64,000 bases of DNA from Nocardia sienata NBRC 100364. GTDB lineage: Bacteria > Actinomycetota > Actinomycetes > Mycobacteriales > Mycobacteriaceae. The position numbers were made by a program, and so were the translations under genes. Position 1 is the first letter of the stretch. Every line of letters starts with the position of its first letter. Shown here one piece after another: positions 7,778 through 15,901 of the stretch. The DNA lies in NCBI RefSeq assembly GCF_001613205.1, contig NZ_BDBX01000050.1:1-64000 (forward strand). Reading direction: 5' to 3'. The notes under the pieces were generated by a model. That model saw only the letters and a program-made list of their open reading frames with translations, was not told the DNA's origin and did not search any database.

Positions 7778-9058
7778 ATGGCGCGCATCGGCGACGGCGG
7801 CGATCTGCTCAAATGCTCGTTCTGCGGAAAGAGCCAGAAGCAGGTCAAGAAGCTCATTGCGGGACCAGGGGTGTACATCTGCGACGAGTGCATCGATCTG
7901 TGCAACGAGATCATCGAGGAGGAGCTGGCCGAGTCCAGCGAGGTCAAACTCGATGAGTTGCCCAAACCCGCGGAGATCCGGGATTTCCTGGAGAACTACG
8001 TGATCGGGCAGGATACGGCCAAGCGCACGCTGGCTGTCGCTGTGTACAACCATTACAAGCGTATTCAGGCCGGCGACAAGGGCCGTGATGCGCGCGGGGA
8101 AAGCGTCGAGTTGGCGAAATCCAATATTCTGATGCTCGGCCCCACCGGTTGCGGTAAGACCTATCTGGCACAGACGCTGGCGAAAATGCTGAATGTGCCT
8201 TTCGCGATCGCCGATGCCACCGCGCTCACCGAAGCCGGTTATGTCGGTGAGGACGTCGAGAACATTCTCCTCAAACTCATCCAGGCCGCCGATTACGACG
8301 TGAAGCGCGCCGAGACCGGGATCATCTACATCGATGAGGTCGACAAGATCGCGCGCAAGAGCGAGAACCCGTCGATCACGCGCGACGTCTCCGGTGAGGG
8401 CGTGCAGCAGGCGCTGCTGAAAATCCTGGAGGGGACTCAGGCGAGTGTGCCGCCGCAGGGTGGGCGCAAGCATCCGCATCAGGAGTTCATCCAGATCGAT
8501 ACCACCAATGTGCTGTTCATCGTGGCCGGGGCGTTCGCCGGTCTGGAGAAGATCATCTCCGACCGCACCGGGCACCGTGGGATCGGTTTCGGCGCCGAGG
8601 TTCGGTCCAAGGCCGAGATCGACACCACCGATCACTTCGCCGAGGTGATGCCGGAGGATCTGATCAAGTTCGGTCTGATCCCCGAGTTCATCGGCCGGTT
8701 GCCGGTGGTGGCGTCGGTGACGAACCTGGATAAGGATTCCCTGGTCAAGATCCTGTCCGAACCCAAGAACGCGCTGGTCAAGCAGTACATCCGGCTGTTC
8801 GAGATGGACGGCGTGGATCTGGAATTCACCCGGGACGCGCTCGAGGCCGTGGCCGATCAGGCCATTCTGCGCGGTACCGGTGCCCGCGGGCTGCGCGCCA
8901 TCATGGAGGAAGTACTGCAGCAGGTCATGTTCGATATCCCGAGCCGTGACGATGTGGCCAAGGTCGTCGTCGACGCGGATACGGTGAACGACAATGTGCT
9001 GCCCACCATCGTGCCGCGCAAGCGGGAGCGTCCGGAGCGCCGCGACAAGTCGGCCTGA
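7778..9058 (+). CDS. clpX: Clp protease ATP-binding unfoldase ClpX
   Basis: ClpX is the AAA+ unfoldase that feeds substrates into ClpP1P2. The product of 426 residues matches the usual length. It has an N-terminal C4 zinc-binding domain (Cys13, Cys16, Cys35, Cys38), Walker A GPTGCGKT near residue 121, Walker B YIDEVDKI, the substrate-facing pore region, an IGF-type ClpP-binding loop (GIGFGAEV) and sensor/arginine motifs such as GARGLRAI. The ATG at 7778 is chosen because the zinc domain starts right after it and an AGGG lies 9 nt upstream. A hairpin follows the stop. Confidence 0.97.
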   Translation: MARIGDGGDLLKCSFCGKSQKQVKKLIAGPGVYICDECIDLCNEIIEEELAESSEVKLDELPKPAEIRDFLENYVIGQDTAKRTLAVAVYNHYKRIQAGDKGRDARGESVELAKSNILMLGPTGCGKTYLAQTLAKMLNVPFAIADATALTEAGYVGEDVENILLKLIQAADYDVKRAETGIIYIDEVDKIARKSENPSITRDVSGEGVQQALLKILEGTQASVPPQGGRKHPHQEFIQIDTTNVLFIVAGAFAGLEKIISDRTGHRGIGFGAEVRSKAEIDTTDHFAEVMPEDLIKFGLIPEFIGRLPVVASVTNLDKDSLVKILSEPKNALVKQYIRLFEMDGVDLEFTRDALEAVADQAILRGTGARGLRAIMEEVLQQVMFDIPSRDDVAKVVVDADTVNDNVLPTIVPRKRERPERRDKSA

Positions 9059-9062
9059 GGCC

Positions 9063-9086
9063 ACGCGTATTCGCTGCGATACGCGT
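9063..9086 (+). terminator. clpX terminator hairpin
   Basis: ACGCGTAT (9063-9070) and ATACGCGT (9079-9086) form a perfect 8-bp stem with an 8-nt loop. It starts 5 nt after the clpX stop. There is no T-run. Confidence 0.5.
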
Positions 9087-9159
9087 CGGGGCCGGCCCCG
9101 AGTCGGCCCACATCACTTCTCGGTGACCCCTCGACATTCGTGCGAGTGAGGAGCAGGTC

Positions 9160-9624
9160 ATGGCGACACAGCTGCTTGCGCGGAGTATCCGATCCGGGCG
9201 CCGTGGTGACGCCGATACGCCCACGCGGTGGAGCCGCGTGGGCGTATCGCTGTCAGGGGCAGCGGCGGTCCTGGTCTCGTTGGTGCTCACGGCCCCGTCG
9301 GCGGGTGCGGCCGTGCGCGAGGTCAGTGTGACCCCGGACCTGAACGCCGGTATCCGGACGAACTACGGCACCGGGTGCAGCTACACCGTGCGAGCCTGGC
9401 TCACCGAGGCGGTGACCGCGGTGACCTTCCTCGACAACGGGGCCCCGTTCGCCACGGTCGGGCCGGACGGCGGTGGGCTGGCGCTGGTGCACTGGGTGCC
9501 CGCCTACGAGGGTGATCACACCCTGCAGGCGGTCCAGCCGGCCGGGGCGAACGAGCGGGCGCCGTATGTACGGGTCTTCGTCGGCCGCGGCGAGCACATC
9601 GGCTACGCCTGCTGGGTCATCTGA
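9160..9624 (+). CDS. Small secreted protein of unknown function
   Basis: The frame encodes 154 residues with an Arg-rich N-terminal ~28 residues, one hydrophobic segment (GAAAVLVSLVLTA) and a PSAGA-type signal peptidase I site near residue 50, so a mature part of about 105 residues. That part has two cysteines (GCSYTV and YACWVI) that could form a disulphide, and alternating strand-like segments suggesting a small beta fold. I do not recognise the family. GAGGAG (9148-9153) supports the ATG at 9160. However, a 15-bp perfect hairpin covers codons 19-30, and a GTG at 9238 would give a shorter signal peptide without basic residues. Confidence 0.65.
   Translation: MATQLLARSIRSGRRGDADTPTRWSRVGVSLSGAAAVLVSLVLTAPSAGAAVREVSVTPDLNAGIRTNYGTGCSYTVRAWLTEAVTAVTFLDNGAPFATVGPDGGGLALVHWVPAYEGDHTLQAVQPAGANERAPYVRVFVGRGEHIGYACWVI
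9214..9248 (+). repeat. Perfect 15-bp inverted repeat in the 5' end of the secreted-protein gene
   Basis: GATACGCCCACGCGG (9214-9228) pairs without mismatch with 9234-9248 across the loop TGGAG. So long a stem in the first 30 codons would fold in the mRNA and could act as an attenuator, as a terminator or on translation. Its outer part echoes the clpX terminator stem 130 nt upstream. Confidence 0.75.
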
Positions 9625-9639
9625 GCCGCGGCGCCGGTC

Positions 9640-10209
9640 TCACGCCCAGGGCACGCGGCAGGAATCGGTGCCGAATCCCTGCGCGGTGATGCCGAGGGCG
9701 TGGTTGTTGCGGGCCCGTGAGTTCTCCAGCGCGATCTGATAGGTCAGTTCGACGACTCCCGCCCGGCCGAAGCGGTTCTCCAGGTCCGCGACCTGCTCGT
9801 CGGTAACGGTCATCGGGGTGGCGGTCATGGCGTCGGCGTAGGCGATGGCCGCGCGTTCGTCGTCGGTGTAGTGCGGTGAGGTCTCGTAGTCCGCGATGTG
9901 CTGGAGCCGCTCGATATCCAGGCCGTCCAGCCGTTGCAGCATGGTCCCGAAATCGACGCACCAGGAGCAGCCGATGGTCCAGGCCGTGCGGTAGACCGCG
10001 ATTTCGCGGATATTGGCCGGCAGTTTCTTCGACGCTTTCTCGGCGAGTAGTTCGTGTACGCCACCGGCCACCAGGAGGCCGGTGTGATGCGCGCCGACGG
10101 CGAAGGGTTCGGGGACTTCGCCGAACTGGCGTTTGGCGAACCAGTACAGCGCCCTGGTCAGTAATCCCGCGTTGTGGGGGGCCACGGCCGGAATGCGTGT
10201 TGTGCTCAT
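9640..10209 (-). CDS. AhpD-like / carboxymuconolactone decarboxylase family protein
   Basis: This 189-residue all-helical protein of the CMD family carries the redox-type CxxC motif (CSWC, about residues 92-95) in the context ARTAWTIG-like helix followed by VDFGTML. Family members with this motif reduce or relay electrons like AhpD; the substrate here is unknown. The ATG at 10209 is chosen because AGGAG lies about 7 nt upstream; the frame opens 12 codons earlier. It stands alone between the secreted-protein gene and the ketosteroid-isomerase-like gene, on the same strand as the latter with a 212-nt gap. Confidence 0.8.
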   Translation of the reverse strand: MSTTRIPAVAPHNAGLLTRALYWFAKRQFGEVPEPFAVGAHHTGLLVAGGVHELLAEKASKKLPANIREIAVYRTAWTIGCSWCVDFGTMLQRLDGLDIERLQHIADYETSPHYTDDERAAIAYADAMTATPMTVTDEQVADLENRFGRAGVVELTYQIALENSRARNNHALGITAQGFGTDSCRVPWA

Positions 10210-10421
10210 CGGGTCTCCTCTGAGGTGGGGTTCGTTTCCCTGCAACTCGGACGAGACAGCGGCCCGCGGCGTAACGCCCCGGAGCGCCTACTGTGACCGA
10301 GCGCACCCGTGCCCTGTGCTCAGGGTATGCCGGGTGCGCGGCAAGGGCCAGGCCGGTGGTGTGGCGGCTCCGGGGTGCGGTGAGGTGGCGGCTCAGCGCA
10401 GTCGAGTCGCCACCTCGCGGC

Positions 10422-10799
10422 TCATTCGGGTTCGACGGACATATCGTCGGGCCCCCAGTAGGCGCGCATCCGGACGATCCGGCCTTGCGCGTCGAACTCC
10501 ATGGTGTCGATGGGACTGAGCGTCATGCGCTGCCCGCCCGCTCTGGTCACCAGAGTGAACACGAAGGCGGCGTGGTTTCCGACGATCCGCACGGTCTCCG
10601 GGGCGAGGCTGGTCTCCCGTTCCAGGCTCGCGATCACGTCGTAGAACTCGCGGATGGCCTGATGGCCCTGTTTGGGCTCGGTGCCGATCGGGTCTTCGAC
10701 CACGGCATCGGGAGCATAGAGATCGACGATTTCCGCGGTCGGTCCCGAACCGACCAGTTTTACGTACTGCTCGACCACGTCGCGGATCTCCCGTGCCAT
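10422..10799 (-). CDS. Ketosteroid isomerase-like protein (NTF2 fold)
   Basis: This 125-residue NTF2-fold protein keeps all three residues that define delta5-3-ketosteroid isomerase. These are Tyr12 (oxyanion hole), Asp36 in VVEDPIG (general base) and Asp98 in PIDTMEF, followed by the family's MRAYWGPDD tail. That points to steroid or steroid-like isomerase activity, but the ligand is inferred. The ATG at 10799 follows TAGGAG at good spacing. A perfect match to the KstR operator motif lies 19 nt upstream of the start, which suggests repression lifted by steroid-CoA intermediates. A paralogue lies at 12366-12740. Confidence 0.85.
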   Translation of the reverse strand: MAREIRDVVEQYVKLVGSGPTAEIVDLYAPDAVVEDPIGTEPKQGHQAIREFYDVIASLERETSLAPETVRIVGNHAAFVFTLVTRAGGQRMTLSPIDTMEFDAQGRIVRMRAYWGPDDMSVEPE

Positions 10800-11254
10800 C
10801 ACCACTCCTACCAAAAATGAAACGTGTTCTAGGTTCGGTAGCGTAGCAGTGGTGAGTGCGTTCCATCGCCGGATCGCGCCGCGAAAGGATATTCGCATAT
10901 ATGTCCGCCACTTCGGTGTGGCGGAAAAATACCTGGTAGCCGCGTCGGCCGTGCAGGGCGGGCGGGTATCTCCGCTGATCCCTCGGTTCGCCGTTGAACC
11001 GCCGCCGTGCAGGTGTGCGTCTGTTCTGAATTTCGCCGCAGCGGGTTCGAGTGTTACGTGTTTCAGCTGTTCTTTCGTGTCGGAACCCATTGGCCGGTCC
11101 TCCGGTTTCCGGGCTCCTACCGGGCGATCGAATCAGAAAACATTGCTATGACTGCAGGTCCGGACGGTGTGTCGATCGGTCGGTGTCGGTATTGTGATGT
11201 TGAATCGACCCGGTCAAACCAGATGTTCGAGCGATGAGTGAAAGCGGAGGAGAT
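10800..11254. other. Divergent promoter region KSI-like gene / mIHF gene
   Basis: About 455 nt, locally poorer in GC than its surroundings. It contains the KstR-type box at 10818-10831 and a hairpin CCGCCAC/GTGGCGG at 10905-10924 (6-nt loop) flanked by AT-rich sequence. A 100-codon open frame on the plus strand (10849-11151) has no family-like features and is not called a gene. Confidence 0.5.
10818..10831. promoter_or_regulatory. KstR-type operator
   Basis: TGAAACGTGTTCTA fits the KstR consensus T-NN-AAC-NN-GTT-NN-A at every fixed position. It lies 19 nt upstream of the minus-strand KSI-like start, overlapping the likely promoter. KstR is the TetR-family repressor of cholesterol catabolism in mycobacteria and rhodococci. 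The kstR gene is not in this window. Confidence 0.65.
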
Positions 11255-11569
11255 ATGGCACTGCCAACGATGACCGCGGAACAACGCACGGAGGCTCTGG
11301 CCAAAGCGGCGGCGGTGCGCAAGGCGCGCTCCGAACTGATCGGTCAGGTGAAAGACGGCAAAGTCTCTGTCGCCGACCTGCTGCGCAAGGCCGATACCGA
11401 TGAACTGGTCAAGAAGACGAAGGTGGTCGCCGTGATCAAGGCGCTGCCCGGTGTCGGCCCGGTGAAGGCTGCCAAGCTGATGGACCAGGCGGATATTCCG
11501 GAGGATCGCCGGATCGGTGGGCTGGGCGCCCGTCAGCGGGCGGCGCTGCTGGAGGCGCTGGCCGGCTGA
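11255..11569 (+). CDS. mihF: Actinobacterial integration host factor (mIHF-type)
   Basis: This 104-residue basic protein belongs to the actinobacterial IHF family, which is unrelated to HU. It begins ALPTMTAEQR, has a long basic helix (AAVRKARSEL) and ends with a helix-two-turns-helix DNA-binding part, ALPGVGPVKAAKLM followed by GLGARQRAALLEAL. Such proteins bend DNA and organise the nucleoid. ATG 11255 is preceded by GGAGGA at ideal spacing; the frame opens 7 codons earlier. The usual mIHF gene sits beside gmk and rpoZ. This one does not and its sequence is divergent, so it is probably a second copy. Confidence 0.88.
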   Translation: MALPTMTAEQRTEALAKAAAVRKARSELIGQVKDGKVSVADLLRKADTDELVKKTKVVAVIKALPGVGPVKAAKLMDQADIPEDRRIGGLGARQRAALLEALAG

Positions 11570-11743
11570 GGATGTGGAGCGTTCGATGGTGGACGCTCCG
11601 AACTCCGGTGGTGGCCGAGCCGGTCGGTGACACGACCGGCGTGGCCCGGCGGGTGGCTGTCGCGAACCGCCGCACCCGATCGGGCACGTCGATTCCGGGC
11701 GGTTCGCGGCCTTGGTGGGGGGAAGTGTGGATACCGTGGCGAT

Positions 11744-12181
11744 ATGGCCATCCGCGAAGAACTCGAATCGTTCCTCGACGAATACCAATCGACGCTGAGC
11801 GCTTACGACGCCGAGCGCACGGCGGCCCTGTGGGGAACTCCGGGCACCATTGTCAGTGACGCTTTCGTCGGTGCGCTGCATTCGCGGGAAGAGATGGCCC
11901 AGGGGCTGGCGCAGGCTCATCCCATTTATCAGATGCTGGGTCTGGCGCGCGTCGACCACACCGTGGTCGATTACGCGGAACTGACCGATTCACTGCTGCG
12001 GGTGCGGGTGCGCTGGCATTTCTACGACGGCGACGACGCTTTGCTCACCGACAGTGACTACGAGTACCTGCTGCGGCGGGACGACGACGGGTTGCGCACC
12101 TATGTGGCGGTCGCCATCGACGAGGCCGAGAAATTGGCCAGGGTGGCGGCGGACCGGGGCGTCCGGCTGCCGGGTATGTGA
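11744..12181 (+). CDS. SnoaL-like (NTF2-fold) protein
   Basis: This 145-residue NTF2-like protein has an N-terminal helix (ELESFLDEYQSTLSAYDAERTAAL) and strands such as LRVRVRWHFYD, and resembles SnoaL/DUF4440-like small enzymes. The ketosteroid-isomerase catalytic set is not conserved, so the activity is unknown. The ATG at 11744 is chosen because the domain begins there; the ribosome site is weak, and the frame stays open 39 codons upstream without family character. It converges on the second KSI-like gene, with 184 nt between the stops. Confidence 0.7.
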   Translation: MAIREELESFLDEYQSTLSAYDAERTAALWGTPGTIVSDAFVGALHSREEMAQGLAQAHPIYQMLGLARVDHTVVDYAELTDSLLRVRVRWHFYDGDDALLTDSDYEYLLRRDDDGLRTYVAVAIDEAEKLARVAADRGVRLPGM

Positions 12182-12365
12182 GCGCCGCGCTCTTGCCGGA
12201 TCCGGGTACGCCGCCCCTGGGGCCTGTTTCGAAGTGAGACGGCTGCACGGTAGTGGCCCGACAGCGATCGGTGCTCCGGAACCGGCGAGAGGTCGTGGGG
12301 GTGGGGACGCTCCCGAGCGCATCTGTTCACAGACTCGGGACCGTCGCAGCCCAGGACCTACTTCA

Positions 12366-12740
12366 TCAGATGTCCTGGATATCCTCGGGTGACCAGTAGG
12401 CCTTCATGGAGGTAATGAGTCCCTCATCGTTCACGGTGAAGACGTCCACTACTCGCACCCGTTTCGGGTCCATTCCGTCGAGCAATAGCTCGAATTCGAA
12501 CGGGACTGCGGCAGCGTCGGAATGCGAACCTCGGATCGGGCCGCGCTGGACGACGCGGATCCTCCCGGCGGCGGTCGCGTACCGCTGGAGAAGCGCGTTC
12601 TTATCCGAGAGCGGTTCGGCGCCGACAGGGTCTTCCCAGATGAACTCGTCGGCGAACAGGTCCACCACCTGCTGCGGCTCGTCGCCTTCTATCGCCTTCA
12701 GATAGGCCTCCGCGGCTGTGACGGCCTTACCGTAGTTCAT
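12366..12740 (-). CDS. Second ketosteroid isomerase-like protein
   Basis: At 124 residues this is a paralogue of the protein encoded at 10422-10799. It again keeps Tyr13, Asp37 (IWEDPVG) and Asp99 (VVDVFTV), and ends KAYWSPEDI. The conserved triad argues for a real isomerase-type active site. ATG 12740 follows GAAGGATG. No KstR-type box is visible upstream, unlike its paralogue. It lies 171 nt downstream of the tetR gene on the same strand, with no sign of coupling. Confidence 0.82.
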   Translation of the reverse strand: MNYGKAVTAAEAYLKAIEGDEPQQVVDLFADEFIWEDPVGAEPLSDKNALLQRYATAAGRIRVVQRGPIRGSHSDAAAVPFEFELLLDGMDPKRVRVVDVFTVNDEGLITSMKAYWSPEDIQDI

Positions 12741-12911
12741 TGCAGCATCCTTCCGTTCGCCGACATCGAGACCGTACCGGCGCGGGTCCGCCACGCCGGC
12801 GCGAAGACCACGGTCGACACCCGGGTTCCGTCTCCACGTGAGCTCGGCGCAGGTTGTGGCGCGCATGGGCATCTGGGCGAGAAGCAGAGCTGCCGGGTGT
12901 TGTCGGCGCTG

Positions 12912-13658
12912 TCACGGCCGGGACGGAATCTGGTCGCCGGGCGTGCCGCGTTCGGCGAGCAGGGCCGCTATTCCGTCGAGAATGCGCTCCGTGCCGAATT
13001 CGAGGGCGGTGTCGCGTTGCGTGGCCGCTGCTCCGGCGACCGGCGGAGGTTCCGATACGGCCGCGATCAGCCGCGGGAATCGGTCGCCCGCCCACTCCAG
13101 GGCCGCGGCCATCGCGCCGGTGAATTCCTCCTCGGTGGCGCCGGGGCCCACGACCTGCTGGGCCAGGCTGCGCACGTGTCCGTTCAGTACGACGAGTGTG
13201 TCCAGTCGCTCCGGGCCGGTCAGTGCGATATCCGCCATCGCCTCCAGCGCGGCCTCGGTCCAGCCGAGTTCGTTGGGGCCCATCGGCCGCGCTCCGGCGA
13301 GTAGTTCCATCACCCACGGGTGGCGGCGGTACCGCTCGAAGGTCAGCAGCGCCCAGGACCGTAGGCCGGTACGCCACCGTGGGGATCCCGAGGTGTCCAG
13401 GGACGGCAGGCCGGTCAAGGCCTCCTCCACCATCAATGCGGTGAGTTCCGCCTTGCCCGGTAGATGGCGGTACAGCGACATCTTGGTATAGCCGAGGCGA
13501 TCGGCCAGTCGCTGCATGGAGAGGGCTGCCAGGCCTTCCGTATCGGCCAACTCGACCGCCGCGGTGACGATCGCGGCCCGGGTGAGGGTCGGCTTTGGGC
13601 CTCTGGTCGGGCGCCGGTCGGTTCCCCAGAGCAGCTCGAGCACGGTCGGCGTCGCCAT
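12912..13658 (-). CDS. TetR/AcrR family transcriptional regulator
   Basis: This 248-residue TetR-family regulator has a helix-turn-helix at the N-terminus (LTRAAIVTAAVELAD...LSMQRLADRLGYTKMSLYRHL). The C-terminal ligand domain resembles the TetR_C type with WALLTFERYRRHPWVMELL. ATG 13658 is preferred because AAAGGG lies 6-7 nt upstream. The frame starts 15 codons earlier at 13703, right beside the dyad. It is divergent from an FAD monooxygenase gene, and palindromes between the two suggest it represses that gene and itself, as in TetR/TetX-like pairs. Confidence 0.88.
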   Translation of the reverse strand: MATPTVLELLWGTDRRPTRGPKPTLTRAAIVTAAVELADTEGLAALSMQRLADRLGYTKMSLYRHLPGKAELTALMVEEALTGLPSLDTSGSPRWRTGLRSWALLTFERYRRHPWVMELLAGARPMGPNELGWTEAALEAMADIALTGPERLDTLVVLNGHVRSLAQQVVGPGATEEEFTGAMAAALEWAGDRFPRLIAAVSEPPPVAGAAATQRDTALEFGTERILDGIAALLAERGTPGDQIPSRP

Positions 13659-13703
13659 CGGGTCCCTTTCCGGAGTGGATTGACGTGGAACTGTGTCTAC
13701 CAT

Positions 13704-13737
13704 ACGCTGATTAGCGTCCGCCGGAAACAGTTTCTGG
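13704..13737. promoter_or_regulatory. Two dyads between tetR and the FAD monooxygenase gene
   Basis: ACGCT-gatt-AGCGT (13704-13717) is a perfect inverted repeat. CCGGAAACAGTTTCTGG (13721-13737) is a near-perfect one with the core GAAAC-a-GTTTC. They sit in the 107-nt divergent space and are the likely TetR operators; which one is bound cannot be told. Confidence 0.5.
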
Positions 13738-13765
13738 TGAACGCAGATTGTGGATGGAGTTCGTC

Positions 13766-14938
13766 ATGCAGAACCGCACCGTTCTCGTCTCCGGGGCGAG
13801 CATCGCCGGCCCCACGCTCGCCTACTGGCTCGATCGCTACGGGTTCGATGTCACCGTGGTCGAACGGGCTCCGGCCCCGCGCCCGGGTGGGCAGGCCGTC
13901 GACTTCAAGGGATCCGTGCAGCGCACGGTGCTCGAGCGGATGGGTGTCCACGACGAGATCCGGCGGCGCAGTACCGGCGCCACCGATATGGTCTTCGTCG
14001 ACGCCGACGGCCGGGAACAGGCCCGGATATCCGGTGACTTCACCGGCGGCGACATCGAGATCCTGCGGGGCGATCTGGCTCGGATCCTCTACGCCCCGAC
14101 CGCTCAGCGTTGCACTTATGTATTCGGTGACTCGATCAGCGCGCTGCGGGATACCGGCAGCGGTGTCGAGGTCGAGTTCGAGCACGGTCCGGCACGCCGC
14201 TTCGACCTGGTGTTCGGCGCGGACGGCATCCATTCCCGGGTCCGCCGGCTGGCGTTCGGGCCGGAGGAGAAATTCGTCGGGCACCGCGGTTACTACTACG
14301 CCATCGCAGGGGAACCACTCGCTGCCGAACCCGGCGACGGACCGCGGCGGCGAGTGTCCCACGCGTACAGCGCGCCGGGCAGGCTCGCGGTCCGCGGTGG
14401 GCCCAAGGCGCAGCAGATGTACATGTTCGCCTCCGCCGTCCGGGAATTCGCCGACGAAGCCGAGAAGCGGCGCGTGCTGGTCGAACACTTCGCCGGGATG
14501 AACGCACCGGTCGCCGAAATGCTCGCCGAACTGCCCGGACACGACGACTTCTACCTCGACGCGCTGGCCCGGGTGCGGATGCCCAGCTATGTATCGGGCC
14601 GGGTGGCCCTGGTCGGCGACAGCGCCTACGGCAATACCCTGGCCGGCTTCGGAACCGGTCTGGCGGTGGTGGGAGCCTATGTGCTGGCGGGTGAACTGGC
14701 CGCCGCGGCGGGTGAGCACACCGTGGCCTTCCCCCGGTACGACCGGATCATGCGCCGATACGCGAAACTCGGGGGCAGCAGCAGCCCGGGCCCGTTCCTG
14801 GCGCCGAAAACGGCTGCGGGCCTGCGGTTTCGCAACTGGTTCCTGGGCTCACGCTGGTTCGACCTGATGGACAAGTTCGCCGGCGACGCCAAGGACGATA
14901 TCGAGTTGGCCGACTACGCCGGTGTGGTCGCGCGGTAG
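13766..14938 (+). CDS. FAD-dependent monooxygenase (PHBH/TetX-like)
   Basis: This 390-residue flavoprotein hydroxylase has the N-terminal dinucleotide motif SGASIAGPTLAYWL, the NAD(P)H/FAD-linked segment FGADGIHSRVR and the second FAD motif GRVALVGDSAYGNTLAGFGTGLAV. This is the layout of single-component aromatic hydroxylases and antibiotic-inactivating TetX-like enzymes. The substrate is unknown. ATG 13766 is chosen for the GGAG 6 nt upstream; TTG 13748 and ATG 13754 are in frame but lack a ribosome site. It is divergent from a TetR gene likely to control it in response to the substrate. Confidence 0.88.
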   Translation: MQNRTVLVSGASIAGPTLAYWLDRYGFDVTVVERAPAPRPGGQAVDFKGSVQRTVLERMGVHDEIRRRSTGATDMVFVDADGREQARISGDFTGGDIEILRGDLARILYAPTAQRCTYVFGDSISALRDTGSGVEVEFEHGPARRFDLVFGADGIHSRVRRLAFGPEEKFVGHRGYYYAIAGEPLAAEPGDGPRRRVSHAYSAPGRLAVRGGPKAQQMYMFASAVREFADEAEKRRVLVEHFAGMNAPVAEMLAELPGHDDFYLDALARVRMPSYVSGRVALVGDSAYGNTLAGFGTGLAVVGAYVLAGELAAAAGEHTVAFPRYDRIMRRYAKLGGSSSPGPFLAPKTAAGLRFRNWFLGSRWFDLMDKFAGDAKDDIELADYAGVVAR

Positions 14939-15073
14939 CGAGTACGGCTTCCGGCCCGCACACTCCGTGCCGAGGGGCGCGTCTCGCGGAATCTCGACAA
15001 ACCTACCGTTGGCGCCGAGCCGGGCCCTACCGTTCGCGATCGGGGAAGGTGCCGAGGCCACCCCCGGCCCGGG

Positions 15074-15901
15074 TCATCCGGTGGCGCCGATACCGCGGAT
15101 CCGCTCCGGATGGGTATAGATGTTCATGGTCTCGCCGCGTACGAACCCCGCCAGGGTGAGACCGGACTCGTCGGCCAGGTCGACCGCCAGCGAACTGGGC
15201 GCCGAGACGGCGGCGAGGATCGGGATACCGGCCAGGACGGCTTTCTGCGCCAGTTCGAACGATGCGCGCCCACTCACCACGAGCACGAGATCGGACGCCG
15301 GAACACGGTTCTCGCGCAGCGCCCAGCCGATCACCTTGTCCACGGCATTGTGCCGGCCGATGTCCTCACGGACCACCAGGCCGGTCCCGTCGGCGGTGAA
15401 CAGGCCTGCTCCGTGCAGACCCCCTGTGGCGTCGAATACCGACTGATGGGCACGCAGGCGATCCGGCAGCGCTGCCAGTATCTCCGCATCGAGCAACGGT
15501 TGCGGTGCCGGCAGCGGATACCGGCTGCGCATCCGGACCTCGTCGAGCGCGGTGCGGCCGCACAGCCCGCAGGCACCGGTGGTGAGGAACGGACGGTCCG
15601 GGAGCGCGATCGGGGCGCGCAAGCCCACGTCCAGCACGTTGTAGGTGTTTCGCCCCTCGTCGTCGGTTCCGGCGCAGTAGCGGGCGCTGTGGATATCGGC
15701 GGCCGCGCCGATCAGGGTTTCCCCGAACAGGAAGCCGTGCACCAGGTCGATATCGTGGCCGGGCGTACGCATGGTGACGGTGAGCGACTCGCCGCGTACG
15801 CGGATCTCCAGGGGCTCTTCCACCGCCAAGGTGTCGGGACGGACGATCTCCCCGGACGGGGTGATGCGCCGCATGCGGCGGCGGGCGGTGACTCTGCTCA
15901 T
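15074..15901 (-). CDS. fdhD: Formate dehydrogenase accessory sulfurtransferase FdhD
   Basis: FdhD hands sulphur from IscS to the molybdenum cofactor of formate dehydrogenase-like enzymes. This 275-residue protein shows the conserved N-terminal EEPLEIRV, the HGFLFGE motif, the sulphur-carrying CxxC loop (CGLC in TTGACGLCG) and the GLHGAGLF and EDIGRHNAVDKVIG motifs. It ends with the ETMNIYTHP segment. The ATG at 15901 overlaps the stop of the upstream molybdoenzyme gene (ATGA), so the two are translationally coupled and FdhD probably serves that enzyme. Confidence 0.95.
   Translation of the reverse strand: MSRVTARRRMRRITPSGEIVRPDTLAVEEPLEIRVRGESLTVTMRTPGHDIDLVHGFLFGETLIGAAADIHSARYCAGTDDEGRNTYNVLDVGLRAPIALPDRPFLTTGACGLCGRTALDEVRMRSRYPLPAPQPLLDAEILAALPDRLRAHQSVFDATGGLHGAGLFTADGTGLVVREDIGRHNAVDKVIGWALRENRVPASDLVLVVSGRASFELAQKAVLAGIPILAAVSAPSSLAVDLADESGLTLAGFVRGETMNIYTHPERIRGIGATG

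Noticed and set aside
10849..11151. 100-codon plus-strand frame between the KSI-like and mIHF genes
   Set aside because: It has no ribosome site and no recognisable domain, and it lies in a regulatory region with a hairpin inside.
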